DNA of 43,174 nt from Chara braunii (taxonomy: Eukaryota > Streptophyta > Charophyceae > Charales > Characeae): positions 1,121,382 to 1,164,555 of the forward strand of contig BFEA01000018.1 of assembly GCA_003427395.1 (NCBI GenBank), in the 5' to 3' direction. Position numbers and translations under genes: made by a program. A model generated the notes under the pieces. That model searched no databases. It had not been told where the DNA came from and saw only the letters and a program-made list of their open reading frames with translations. This document shows, in pieces, positions 10,721 through 20,909 of the stretch. The number at the start of each line of letters is the position of its first letter. Positions within the stretch are counted from its first letter, which is position 1.

Positions 10721-13700
10721 ATGAAAGATATAAAGAAGATATACGCGCTGTATAATAAGGACAAGGACTGGAAGCTAGCAAGGAGAAGGGCAGACCTAGA
10801 CCTACGATCCCTTAATGTAAACGGTTTAGCGTTAATCAACCCCAATAAGAAACAAGCTATATATGACCAACTGAAGGGTATAGATGGAAAGCAATGGCCA
10901 AATGTGGTCTGCAATCAAGAAACTCACCTAATGGATACAGAAACCCACAACCATCACCACAAAGACATTTGGCCTCACCAGTCCTATAGAGCTCATGCCA
11001 CTAAGGCAGGGAGTGCTGGTGTAGCAATTTGGGTTTCACCATTATCTAGAGTTGAAGTCCTTAACTGGGAGGTGGATGAAGTAGAAGGAAGATGAGTATA
11101 TATTCTAGCAATGCTAGAGATTGAAGTCGTCGGCGTCTTATGTGTGTATGGACCAAATGAAGTTAAGGAACGAAAAACTTTCTTTGAGAATATTTTCCCA
11201 CGCCTCCCAGTTGGAATTCCAGTAATTATAGCAGGGGACTTCAATGCATCACCAGATCGGAATCAGGATAGATGGAAGATTCCTTCCCCGTGCCCAACTT
11301 ATGTAGAAAATGATGAACTCATAATAAATAACCTATGTCGATCCTTAAATCAGTTTGACTCATACAAAAGACTTCATCCTACTAGCAAAACATTTACCTG
11401 CTTCAGGAAGGGTCATTCAGGTCAAAGCACAAAATCTCGTATAGATCTAATCCTCGTGGTTGGAGAGCTAGAAGGAGCTTTACAAGTGGCAGAGATCTTC
11501 CCCAAAAGTCATTTCCCTGGTCTAGATCATGCGATGTGTGTAGTCATTCTTTCATTCAGAAATAAACCGGACCAAGGAAAATGATATTACAAATTGAACA
11601 CTTTCCATCTCAAAATGGAATGCTTCACCAACTATCTTCGTGATGTGTGAAAATTCTGGAAGGAACAAAAAGATATCATAAACAATGACATAACATAGTT
11701 CAACAACGGTCTAGCATTCATAGGCCGTAAATGCAATGAATATTCAAAAATGCTAGCATAAAAAAGACACTCAAAAGAAACTCAACTTCAAAAGAGAATT
11801 CAAGAACTTAAACATCAAGAGACGGAATCACAAGATAGAGAGATCCTCGAACCTCTAGCAAATGAGATAATAGACCTTGAAAAGAAATTACTAACACAGA
11901 TGGAATACAAATGGCAAGGGATGAGAATCAAGGGAAAACTTAGGTGTCACCAGATAGAAGGATCCATGGACGCGCGATTCTTTGCAGTAGCCAAGGCAAG
12001 AACAGGAAGAACTGTTATTGAGGCATTGACTGATCACAGAGACAAGGAAGCTCCATGGGTCACCTCGACTGCGGCATGCACTAAACTGGCAAGGGAATTC
12101 TAGAAAGATTTCTTCTCTTCAGAAAACAGTGACATCCCAATGAACCAAAGAATCCAAGAAATAGATGAATTTCTAATTCCACTCAACAAAAAGTTGTCTG
12201 AGGAGCAAAAGGTAATGATGTATAAACCCCTCACGAAAGATGAGATATGGACAACACTAATGCTAATGGAAGAAGAAAAAACCCCAGGAATAGATGGACT
12301 ACCTAAAGAATTCTGGGAAATCCTCTGGGATTCTCTCTCACAAGACCTCATGGATTATCTCAACGCAGTCTGGACCTCAGGAGAAATGAGCGAGATTGTG
12401 GGTCAAGGAGTACTAACGCTTCTATATAAAAAAGGGGGAAAAACGAATATAAGGAATTATCGTCCTATCACGCTTTTCACAATAGTTTATAAATTACTAG
12501 CTAAGGCATTAGCTGACCGCCTCACCAAAGTTATTGCAGACATTATTCATCCAGACCAGTCCGACTTTATCATTGGAAGGAACATACAAGACAACGTTTT
12601 TCTAATCAATGAGCTGATAAAGATTACTCGTCAATCTAAGTTGAATGCAACCTTCACCTTTATCAACTTTGAAAAAACATACGATCATGTGGATTGGTTC
12701 TTTCTGGATAAATGCTTAGAAAAATTTAACTTTGGTCATAGTTTCAGGAGATGGATCCAGATACTACATCACAATGCAACCACTCAAGTAATGGTTAATG
12801 AAAACTTGCCCCCCCCCATCCCCTTACATCGATTAGTAAGGCAAGGAGATCCAATTGCTTTTTTTTTTTTTGCGATGGTAATGAAGGCATTATCAATAAA
12901 CTTGAGACAACATAAGGACATCAAACGTCTCCAAATTACCTCCATTCATGAGGAAGCCATCCTAGTATGTTCTCTGTTTGCAGATGACCTATCTCTCATG
13001 TTAGAAGCATCTCAAGAAAACCTAATGGAAATCCAAAAAATGATGGATAAATTTTGCCGTTTATCAGATATGAAAGTTAACCGGGGTAGTAAAACATTAA
13101 GGTGGTGGATCCATCATCAAGGTGCTAGACCCCCTGAACAACCAAGAGTCAAATGGCTGTCTACAGACACTCCTATTAGAGTATTGGGGATATCTCTCTC
13201 TGCAGATGGCAAACCAAAAACCAACAATGAGTGGATTACCCAACCAGCACTTACCAAGTTGGAACTGTGGAAAAATAAGCACGCTTCACTAATGGGTTGT
13301 GCTTTAGCCATTGACAATGTTGTTCTTGCTTCAATATGGTATAAATCAGCAATATGGGCAATGGACAAGGCGACTCTCAGGATATTCTAGCAACAACTAT
13401 CAGCGTTCCTATGGAGGGGTAATCATGAGTTAAAAAATGTAATTCGTAGAGTAGCATGACAATCAGTTATCCAGTCCAAGGCCAGGGGAGGATTGGGAAT
13501 CATCGACCCTGTTACTCAAGCCATGACTTTATCTATCCAATGGATTACTCAGTTGTTTTTCAATCCTCAAATCCCCTGGTCAACTTTGGCATGGGAACAA
13601 ATCAAACGATTAACCCTTTCTACACCAGAGGGTATTGACCCGTTGATGTGGCTAGAGAACCGCTCCTGACCTTTGCCTAGAGGATCCCCCTACCTCCGAC

Positions 13701-15341
13701 CAAACGACCTCAGACAGACAAGCAACAAGAAATGATCTATGCAATGATCCTTTTTGGATAACACTTCTTCAAACATGGAGGCGACTTCCACTGCCTGACA
13801 AACTCTCCCCAGAGAGATGAGAAGAGGTGTGCCAACAACCCCTCTTTGATAACAGATGGATTAGAGATGCTCAAGGGTACATACTTCACTGTATGGACTT
13901 GCCATGGAAGAGTTGGGTTAGAAAAGGGATCATAAGGATAAAAAATATATTGGATATTGAAACAAACGATTGGATTGAACCATGCATTTTGCAAGAGCAC
14001 CTCCGCTACTGTCACCACTCAAAACAGACCCTCGAAAAAATCATTGATTTAATCCCACTGGAATGGATCAGAATACTTAGAAGATGACCTAAATTAGAGA
14101 CAAATGACTGGGTAGCAATCAGAAATCAGCCCCAAGTGGTTGGTTCTATCATGGTCAAACTCACGAATGGGGACATCCTCTTGGAACTCTATGATCTGGT
14201 ACAAGATAACTATATCTGCCTGAAAAAGCAAGATCAGGTCAAGTCTGTCCAAGAATGTCATATTTTTAGAATCAGAGTATTAAAGATAAAGGATCAACGC
14301 AGGGTCTTCAAACCTGATACTCCCATCCCTCTATTGCCACTAGATCCTGCTAATTGGATTTGGGACTCAGCAATAAAGAGCAGAAGATCTACGAAAGGTA
14401 ATAGAACATACCAAAGAGATCTCCAAAGTTTAACAGTGAAATCCACCTACTGAATGTTGAGAATAAAGATTAGCCGAAAGGATATAGTATCTGCCAGGTG
14501 GATGAAACACCTCAATCTCAGCAGAGAAGAGATCAGACCGATAAAATGGTTCCGGTTAACAAAGGCCAAACCAGCAAAGGTAACGTCACTTCAATGGCAA
14601 ATTGAACATAGGTGTCTCCCCACTAATGATTGGCTGATAGATAGATCCTCTTTAGAGCAGAGAGGCATTGCCTCACGCTGGTGTAGATTCTGTAAATCTG
14701 CCTTCCCTAGTAGATTAATCCCGGAAACCATAGAACATGTATTCATGCAATGCCCTGGTGCAGTATGGCTTTGGAGATGGTGAGACCGAATATGGAGTTA
14801 GCTACACCCACCCACCCCGTGGCCTTGGGGTTGGAAATCCATTCTCCTGGAATCATGGACTCAAGAGCCCAAAGAAGATTTTGCTAAAAACCTCTTCACT
14901 ATTGGGAGGAGGGCGGTTATTTGGGCCATATGGCTAAGAAGATGCACCTATGAGATGGAGGGAGCCAGGTTAGATGACCCAGAATTCACTGAAATAATAA
15001 AACAACAAATTCAAACAGACATAATAGAAATATTATCAATATGGGAACATACAAAAGAAAAGATTCAACACTTATCTTCTAAATCAGAGATTCTTCAACA
15101 CATCAAACAATTCAGTCTCAGCTGGCTTGGAGGAAACCAGGGAAGGAAGATGGGTGAAATTAAGTGGGAGGAGGACAAGGGTACAGAAGAAGGAAAAATA
15201 AACAAGGATTATAGGTTGATCTTCACTGACTGGTCAGTGGTTGACCCATCTATTCCCATGCGACCTGCTGCAGACTTTCCAGACCCTTTTCCCCCACCTC
15301 CAATGGCCATGGTCCCAATATCCTGGTTTGGGTATGATTAA
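10721..15341 (+). pseudogene. LINE-A ORF2: APE endonuclease, reverse transcriptase and zf-RVT, disrupted
   Basis: About 1,540 codons, one frame except for a shift near 13690-13730. The ATG at 10721 is chosen because it aligns with LINE-B's ATG at 33374; the upstream open codons have no ATG. The endonuclease shows QETHL (about residue 67), AGDFNASPD (about 172), SRIDLI (about 240) and GLDHAM (about 268). These are the Glu, Asp-Asn, Asp and His positions of the EEP family. The reverse transcriptase shows NYRPITL, FINFEKTYDHV (the usual first catalytic Asp is Asn), RQGDP and FADDLSLM. The C-terminus has RCLPTNDWLID with a CRFC...H...C zinc finger (about 14610-14755) and ends DFPDPFPPPP. Stops at 11093, 11648, 11696, 13457, 13667, 13818 and 14781 replace Trp codons. 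It would nick target DNA and prime reverse transcription there; this copy cannot. Confidence 0.9.
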
Positions 15342-15620
15342 TCTACATAAAATGATGAGTAGTAGGGAAAGATCAGAGCTAGCTATGGAAATTTCTTTCT
15401 GGCGCCTGGAAACGGGTGAAGAGGCTGCTGCCCCACATCATTGCAGTTGCAGTTTCTATCTCTTAGGACGAGTCTGCCTAAATCAGCCTAGATCTGCCTT
15501 AAGTATGCCTGTTCAGTCAATCCCCTGGTTACCCAGGGTAATCAATGCTGGCAGGAAACAGCCCTCTCGTTCACTGCAGCCCAAATTTCAACAAGACCAC
15601 TCATGCTTTGTTCTGTATTT

Positions 15621-15752
15621 GGGACGCTGGACCCGTTTTCCAGCAGGTGATGCTCCCCACCAATAGATGGAGCCACTCCCCGGGTGCTAGTGGTGACTGC
15701 CCTTATCAGCACCACTATCACTGACAGGGACGTTGTTAAAAAAAAAAAAAAA
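15621..15752 (+). other. LINE-A structured 3' tail and poly(A)
   Basis: Hairpin I is GCTGGA (15626-15631) with TCCAGC (15639-15644) and loop CCCGTTT. A conserved linker reads CTCCCCACCAATAGATGGAG. Hairpin II pairs GTGCTAGTGGTG (15684-15695) with CACCACTATCAC (15710-15721), 11 of 12 pairs. GTTGTT then leads into a 15-base A run. A CCCTGG/CCAGGG hairpin lies about 85 bp upstream in the 3' UTR (near 15521-15537). The tail recurs in the other copies. Confidence 0.85.
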
Positions 15753-15773
15753 GGCCCGTGTTCTTCCTGGCCA

Positions 15774-15891
15774 GCCAACCAGTCAGCCAGCCAGGCGGCC
15801 CGCCCGCCAGCTGGCAGGCACGCAGGCAGGAAGGCAGGAAGGCAGGAAGGCAGGCCAGCAGTCAGGCAGGCAGGCTGGCAGGCAAGGGCAA
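15774..15891 (+). repeat. Imperfect tetranucleotide array (CAGC/GCAG/GGAA)
   Basis: CCAGCCAG-type units turn into GGCAGGAAGGCAGG units and end in GGCAGGCAGGCTGG. The Ala/Gly/Arg/Gln-rich and Pro/Ala/Cys-rich frames over it are artefacts. It starts about 20 bases after the LINE-A poly(A) tail. Confidence 0.85.
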
Positions 15892-16007
15892 TTCCAACAC
15901 ATTCCTGTACCTATTTGTGTTTGTGTGGATGTGTTTGTTTGAGGGTGTGTGCGTGCGAGGACGTGTGTCTGGTAGTGTGTTTGCATGCCAGAGAGTGACA
16001 TACGTGT

Positions 16008-16010
<3 letters not shown>

Positions 16011-16085
<75 letters not shown>
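16011..16085. repeat. (GA)n microsatellite
   Basis: An essentially uninterrupted GA dinucleotide run of about 75 bases. Confidence 0.97.
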
Positions 16086-16087
<2 letters not shown>

Positions 16088-16404
16088 CCTGGCCAGCACG
16101 TTCATTCTGCATGCATGTCATGGCATTCAGTGGATCTGGGATGTGCTGAGAAGAAAGGAAGAAAGAGTGACACGTTGCCCCAAAGAGCGAGAGGGAAAAA
16201 CAAAACAGAGGATTATGAGCAGCTGTTACCTGCTGGCTACGTGGATTTAAGGCTTTCTTATCACACCCCCCTCCCACACACCTAGTGACGCTGCCCCGGC
16301 TTTCTCACACGTGGGTTTGCTTAACTGAATGTCCACGTAATTTCAGCAGGGCAGATTCCTCCCAAACCTTTTTTTCTTGTTTTCATCTTTTGTTTGGTGA
16401 AACA

Positions 16405-16990
16405 TCGGGTCTTGCTCTATTACTCTCCACTCTCCAAAATTTTGGAGAGTCTTTGGAGAGCTGTCAGACTCTCCAAAAACACAGGAAACCACTCATCATC
16501 GCTCCACTTACTTTCCATAGACCAACTCCCCAAATTCATCAGTACTTGGGGAGCACAAGAAGACATCTCCATGGGCAGAGAAAGACAACTGGAGGTCCCT
16601 GTTTGTCCACCAAGACTCCAGGCCTACTCTCCAAAAGCGCGCGCTGATCAGCCTATCGGCTGAGGACTCTCCAAATACTGGCTGTGGCAGACAGGGAACT
16701 CTGCCAACTTGGAGAGTGCTTTTTTGAGGTCGTGTTCTGACAGCTCTCCAAGAGTTTTTCACGGCCCAAGTTCGAGAGTATGTGGAGTGACGCTGAAGGG
16801 TCCTCACTCCATTACTCTCCAAATGTGCAAATTGAGAGTGAGTCTTCTGCTGGAACATGGAAAGATACACCACCATATTTTTTGTCTGTCGTGCATGTGG
16901 AGAGTAGTGGAGCGAAGCCCAAACTCTCTGAATTCGGAGAGTGGAGCCCATTCATCGTCAGTGCCCGCGTCCGCTGTCTGGTCAGGTTGC
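16405..16990. repeat. Cluster of CTCTCCAAA / TTTGGAGAG inverted motifs with a 22 bp palindrome
   Basis: The 9-mer CTCTCCAAA or its complement occurs about ten times in both orientations. At 16429-16450, ACTCTCCAAAA abuts its exact reverse complement. The segment AGTCTTTGGAGAGCTGTCAGA (about 16449) returns inverted near 16736. A weakly similar block, including GAGAGTAGTGGAGCGA, reappears after the poly(A) run at 17124. No protein is recognisable. It may be a MITE-like fold-back or a decayed tandem element. Confidence 0.6.
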
Positions 16991-17097
16991 TCCAGTAGAG
17001 AGTGATGTTCCTTGCATGAGGTAAGATAGAAAAGGTGTGGGGGTGCGCCAGGAGATATATCGAGAGAGATGATAGGATGGGTGTCTCGTGAGTAGGG

Positions 17098-17124
17098 AAA
17101 AAAAAAAAAAAAAAAAAAAAAAAA
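17098..17124 (+). repeat. (A)27 run
   Basis: Pure A run, probably a retroposon tail, followed directly by GAGAGTAGTGGAGCGA, which also occurs near 16900. Confidence 0.9.
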
Positions 17125-17453
17125 GAGAGTAGTGGAGCGAGACCCATCATATTCAGTGCCGCTATTCCGAGGGGGCTGTGAGAACCCTCCCAATCGATTC
17201 TTCCCAAGTCCTTATGAGAGTAAGGGGCCCCGCCGCACTACTCCAGGAATGTGCAAAATGCAGCATGTATCTTCTGCAAAAACATCAGTCACATAGAAAT
17301 AGAGGTTGCCTGTTTTACATTCGGCGGTGAGTGGCATATGTGTGGGTGACCTGGATGAATGTGCATCTGCCCTCCAGCATGAGCTGACACTGATTCAACA
17401 CATGTTTACCCTAGGACTTGCTTGTCGCACGGGAACTTTGTGGCCTGAACCTG

Positions 17454-17930
17454 TTTTTTTTTTTCTTCCTCCTTTTTAAAAGGGGCTGTTGCCTACTAGG
17501 GGGAGTGGTGAGAGCATCTTCCCCTACAGTAATGACCACAGCCGGGTGCTCCAGTCTATTGGGGGGGAGGTGCACCTGCTGGGCTGAATCTGGCCATAAC
17601 TGTTTCTCTTCTTTTAGTAGAACATTGTCCTGGCAAACGCCTGTAATGTCAGAGCAGTCTGTTCAGACTGTCTGAAACTCCAGGCCATGCACGTAAGAAA
17701 AGAAAGAAAGAAAAAAAATTATGCACCAACAGGTAGGAGTGATGATATGAGCATGCACTCCGTGCAGGCCATGCGCTTTGATAATGGCTCCATTTTGTAT
17801 TTGCAGGGAGCTCCATGTTCTGGCGAATGGGCTGAGCGGCCCCTTCACCTAGTAGTGCACAAGATACACAATAGACATGATGGCTATACAGGGCTGATTG
17901 CCCTGGTATATCCCAAACGATTAACTGTCT
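17454..17930 (-). mobile_element. Diverged LINE 3' end, minus strand, with internal insertion
   Basis: Read on the minus strand, the segment TGATTGCCCTGG...GATTAACTG (about 17890-17925) matches the LINE 3' UTR. The linker AATAGACTGGAGC and a CTAGGGG/CCCCTA hairpin II lie at 17490-17560, and a T run (17454-17464) is the poly(A) tail. Hairpin I is degenerate. About 280 bp between the UTR block and the tail, against about 60 bp in the copy at 26098-26340, suggests an insertion that includes the A-rich stretch at 17696-17719. Confidence 0.55.
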
Positions 17931-17933
17931 ATC

Positions 17934-18135
17934 TTTGAATATGGGCCTTGCTCCACTGCTCAAACATTTTGAATGAATCAGACCTTTGAATATGGGCCTA
18001 GTGCTATCACTGCTATGGGCCATGCACTTTGAATATGGGCCTTGCTCCACTGCTCGAACATTTTGAATGAATCAGACCTTTGAATATGGGCCTAGTGCTA
18101 TGGGCCATGCACTTTGAATATGGGCTTCCCTCCAC
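17934..18135 (+). repeat. 94 bp tandem repeat, two copies plus a partial third
   Basis: Units begin TTTGAATATGGGCCTTGCTCC at 17934 and 18028. The second unit lacks nine bases (TCACTGCTA) near its end, and a partial unit starts at 18113. Within each unit TTTGAATATGGGCC recurs, pointing to an older, shorter unit. Confidence 0.9.
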
Positions 18136-18399
18136 AAATACCTGAACAGGCATATACACCAGATACCCTTGTATTGAACGAACATTTTGTACGAATTAGA
18201 CCTCTAACAGGTCCAGGTACATTAAGCATGCAGTGCAGTGAGAGAGTCCCTACGAGTAACAAGAGCACACAGGGGGATATAGCGTGGTCAACAGATAACT
18301 GCCGCCAGACTGCAAAAACAGACCACTGCAATGCCAATGCATGTGCTTGGACATAAAACAGCTGCAAAAATTGCCTTATGGCTGCCCATAACCCATTTC

Positions 18400-18453
18400 T
18401 TTTGTTTTTTAAAGGGCAGCAATCTTGAGGTAATCCAGCCTCTACAACAACCT
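18400..18453 (+). mobile_element. 3' end of an unnamed poly(A) retroposon, truncated by the gap
   Basis: GCCTCTACAACAACCT at the gap edge is the same 3' end found on the minus strand at 24490-24510, where it is followed by GGGCTTC and a long A run. The gap therefore begins about where the poly(A) tail would start. Confidence 0.5.
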
Positions 18454-18967
18454 NNNNNNNNNNNNNNNNNNNNNNNNNNNNNNNNNNNNNNNNNNNNNNN
18501 NNNNNNNNNNNNNNNNNNNNNNNNNNNNNNNNNNNNNNNNNNNNNNNNNNNNNNNNNNNNNNNNNNNNNNNNNNNNNNNNNNNNNNNNNNNNNNNNNNNN
18601 NNNNNNNNNNNNNNNNNNNNNNNNNNNNNNNNNNNNNNNNNNNNNNNNNNNNNNNNNNNNNNNNNNNNNNNNNNNNNNNNNNNNNNNNNNNNNNNNNNNN
18701 NNNNNNNNNNNNNNNNNNNNNNNNNNNNNNNNNNNNNNNNNNNNNNNNNNNNNNNNNNNNNNNNNNNNNNNNNNNNNNNNNNNNNNNNNNNNNNNNNNNN
18801 NNNNNNNNNNNNNNNNNNNNNNNNNNNNNNNNNNNNNNNNNNNNNNNNNNNNNNNNNNNNNNNNNNNNNNNNNNNNNNNNNNNNNNNNNNNNNNNNNNNN
18901 NNNNNNNNNNNNNNNNNNNNNNNNNNNNNNNNNNNNNNNNNNNNNNNNNNNNNNNNNNNNNNNNNNN
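18454..18967. other. Assembly gap (514 N)
   Basis: Unbroken N. Open frames reading across it are meaningless. The left edge is a retroposon 3' end. Confidence 1.
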
Positions 18968-19224
18968 CTCTTCTTCTAAGCCAACCAAGTCAATTACGTG
19001 TCAAATCTGGACAGGACGGCCGTTCAGGCCTTGTTATTATCATCATTATAGTACTACGGGTAACCCCGTAGCAGCTACATCCTTGTTCAACGCGGGAACA
19101 TGGGGGAGCTGCAGTCACCAGCCGGTGGGTGATCCTGGCTAGGGGTCGGCCGGTACCATCAGGACCGAGTAACTGTAACTCGCCTCCCGTCCCCTCCCTA
19201 ACATCTGCAGTCTCTGCTCAATGC

Positions 19225-19345
19225 CGCTCAGGGGGGGACCAACGGCCTAGCTGCGCCAAGCTTGGCCAGGAAGGTACAAGAGGCCAATAGGGACTGAAGG
19301 CAAGACCTTCTGAATGCCTTACCAACTGAGCTAGGCCGCTGGATG
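19225..19345 (-). other. tRNA-like retroposon (SINE-type) head, minus strand
   Basis: On the minus strand GCGGCCTAGCTCAGTTGG contains a perfect Pol III A box (TAGCTCAGTTGG, complement at 19322-19333). About 35 bases later CCTTCAGTCCC is a degenerate B box. A complete cloverleaf cannot be drawn, so this is a tRNA-derived element or tRNA pseudogene rather than a working tRNA. It ends about 100 bp before LINE-C begins. Confidence 0.5.
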
Positions 19346-19439
19346 AGTCGTCATAATTTGTTGATTCATGGGATTGATTCATAGGGCTGTGTATTATTGT
19401 GGCTGTCCCAATTATGCAGAGGATTATCTGCTGATTCAG

Positions 19440-20645
19440 AACTTTAGTGGGCACAGGTATACAGACTTCAAGACTTAGAGCCACATACAGAATGCTAAGA
19501 GTGAGAGTTAATCTCAAAGACAAGGTATCTGATAGATATATGAAACATCTCAACCTCAGCAGAGAAGATGTAAGATCAATGAAGTGGTTTAACTTAATTA
19601 AATCCAAACCAGCAAAGATGAAATCTCTCCAATGGCAAATTGAACACAGATGCCTTCCCACAAATGACTGGATAATAGATAGGTATTCCTTGGAACATAA
19701 AGGAATTGCCTCTAGGTGGTGTAAGTTTTGCAAATCTGCAGTAGGTTGATTCCTGAAACCATCGAACACATTTTCCTTCAATGCCCTGGAGCTATTTGGT
19801 TATGGAGATGGCGGGACAGAATTTGGAACCAGCTAGGCCCACAGATGAGATGGCCCTGCGGATGGAAAGCATTTGGAATCATGGATTGCTGAACCATATG
19901 ATGACTTTACACAAAACCTCTTCACCATGGGGAGAAGAGCACTCTTATGGGCCATATGGATGAGAAGATGCACATATGAAATGGAGGGAGCCTGTTTAGA
20001 TGGTCCCGAATTTACTGAAACTATTAAATTATATGTCCAAACTAAAATTACAACCAAATGGGCAAAGGTGAAAGAAAAAATACACTTGTCTTCACGGGAA
20101 GAATCCGCAAACATATCCAAAAATTCAGTACATGCTGGCTTGGAGGACACCAAGGGGGGGAAATGGGAAAAGTAAAACGGGAAGGGGTTACAGGAGGGGA
20201 TAATAACGATATCAGGAGAGACTACAGGATAATATTTAAGGATTGGACAATGGTAGATCCATCCATACCCATGCGTTCTCCAGTTGAGTTTCCTGACCCC
20301 TTTCCTCCTCCACTATCGGCTATGGTTCCAAAATATTGGTTTGGGTATGAGTAAAGTGTGAAGATATCAGACTGGAGTGTCAATGGCTCATTGAGTGAAT
20401 CAGGACCAGATAGTAGTGCTAGATCTGGCATCCAACATTGGATGAAGAGGTGATGATTCACAAAATACTATCTCCAATCGTGTAACACTTTCATATTCTT
20501 ATTGTAAAAGGGACGCTGGACCCGTTTTCCAGCAGGTGCAGCTCCCCACAAACAGATGGAGCCTCCCCGGGAATGCTAGTGATGTCTGCTCTTACCAGTG
20601 TCACTAGCATCCACTAGGGTTGTTAAAAAAAAAAAAAAAAAAAAA
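19440..20645 (+). mobile_element. LINE-C: 5'-truncated copy
   Basis: Only the last part of ORF2, the 3' UTR, the structured tail and the poly(A) run (20625-20645) are present. It aligns with LINE-A from RMLRIKISRKD onward. The 5' break near 19440 is typical of incomplete target-primed reverse transcription. Hairpin I is at 20514-20533. Hairpin II pairs ATGCTAGTGATG (20573-20584) with TGTCACTAGCAT (20599-20610), all 12 pairs including two G-T. Confidence 0.85.
19447..20354 (+). pseudogene. LINE-C ORF2 C-terminal remnant (zf-RVT region)
   Basis: YMKHLNLSREDVRSMKWF and IEHRCLPTNDWIIDR match LINE-A. The zinc-finger region (WCKFC, then IEHIFLQCPG) is split by a frameshift near 19740. Further shifts occur near 19860 and 20100. 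The C-terminal block FKDWTMVDPSIPMRS...EFPDPFPPP ends at 20352, as in the other copies. With no endonuclease or reverse transcriptase domain it is a dead fragment. Confidence 0.85.
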
Positions 20646-20762
20646 CCCTTCAAGGTTTAGAGAATATCAAGTTCGTTAGTTGCACAGGAGTACTGGGAGG
20701 GAAGGGAGTGGGTAATCATGGGACCTTAGAGCCCCAACACAGTGCCAAAGTGATGTATCCAA

Positions 20763-20909
20763 GGGACACTGGACCCGATTTCCAGCAAGTGTCACTCCCC
20801 CACCGATAGACGGAGCAACCCTTTAGCCAAGGCTTCAATCCTGGTGGTTCACTCACCACTGGCTGGATAGAGACATGGCGCAAGGGCTCCTCTCAAAAAG
20901 AAAAAAAAA
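20763..20909 (+). mobile_element. Tail-only LINE/SINE-like copy
   Basis: GGGACACTGGACCCGATTTCCAGC is the tail hairpin with one mismatched pair. CTCCCCCACCGATAGACGGAGC is the linker. A CTGGTGG/CCACTGG stem lies near 20843-20864, and the copy ends in an A-rich run. Nothing of ORF2 precedes it, and it starts about 115 bp after LINE-C's poly(A) tail. Confidence 0.65.

Larger units (their letters stand above)
7700..15752 (+). mobile_element. LINE-A: near full-length plant L1-like retrotransposon, inactive
   Basis: Order along the plus strand: ORF1 (7716-10659), a 61 bp gap, ORF2 (ATG 10721 to 15341), a 280 bp 3' UTR, the structured tail (15621-15737) and a poly(A) run (15738-15752). The ORF1 zinc-knuckle-like region and the ORF2 endonuclease, reverse transcriptase and zf-RVT region are all recognisable and align throughout with LINE-B. 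The ORF1 N-terminal domain present in LINE-B is not visible upstream of 7716, so the element is probably slightly 5'-truncated or diverged there. Many in-frame stops make it non-autonomous. Confidence 0.9.

Noticed and set aside
8816-14783. Reassignment of UGA to tryptophan, suggested by TGA at Trp positions in LINE-A.
   Set aside because: TAG also replaces Trp (11696) and TAA/TAG replace other residues. LINE-B uses TGG at the same sites, and LINE-B and the transposase have disabling stops as well. Mutation is the simpler reading.
15758-16285. A 175-codon plus-strand frame with Arg-Glu repeats and its minus-strand Ser-Leu counterpart.
   Set aside because: Built from the tetranucleotide array and the (GA)n run.
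18098-19071. Long open frames on both strands across 18454-18967.
   Set aside because: They are open only because the gap is N.
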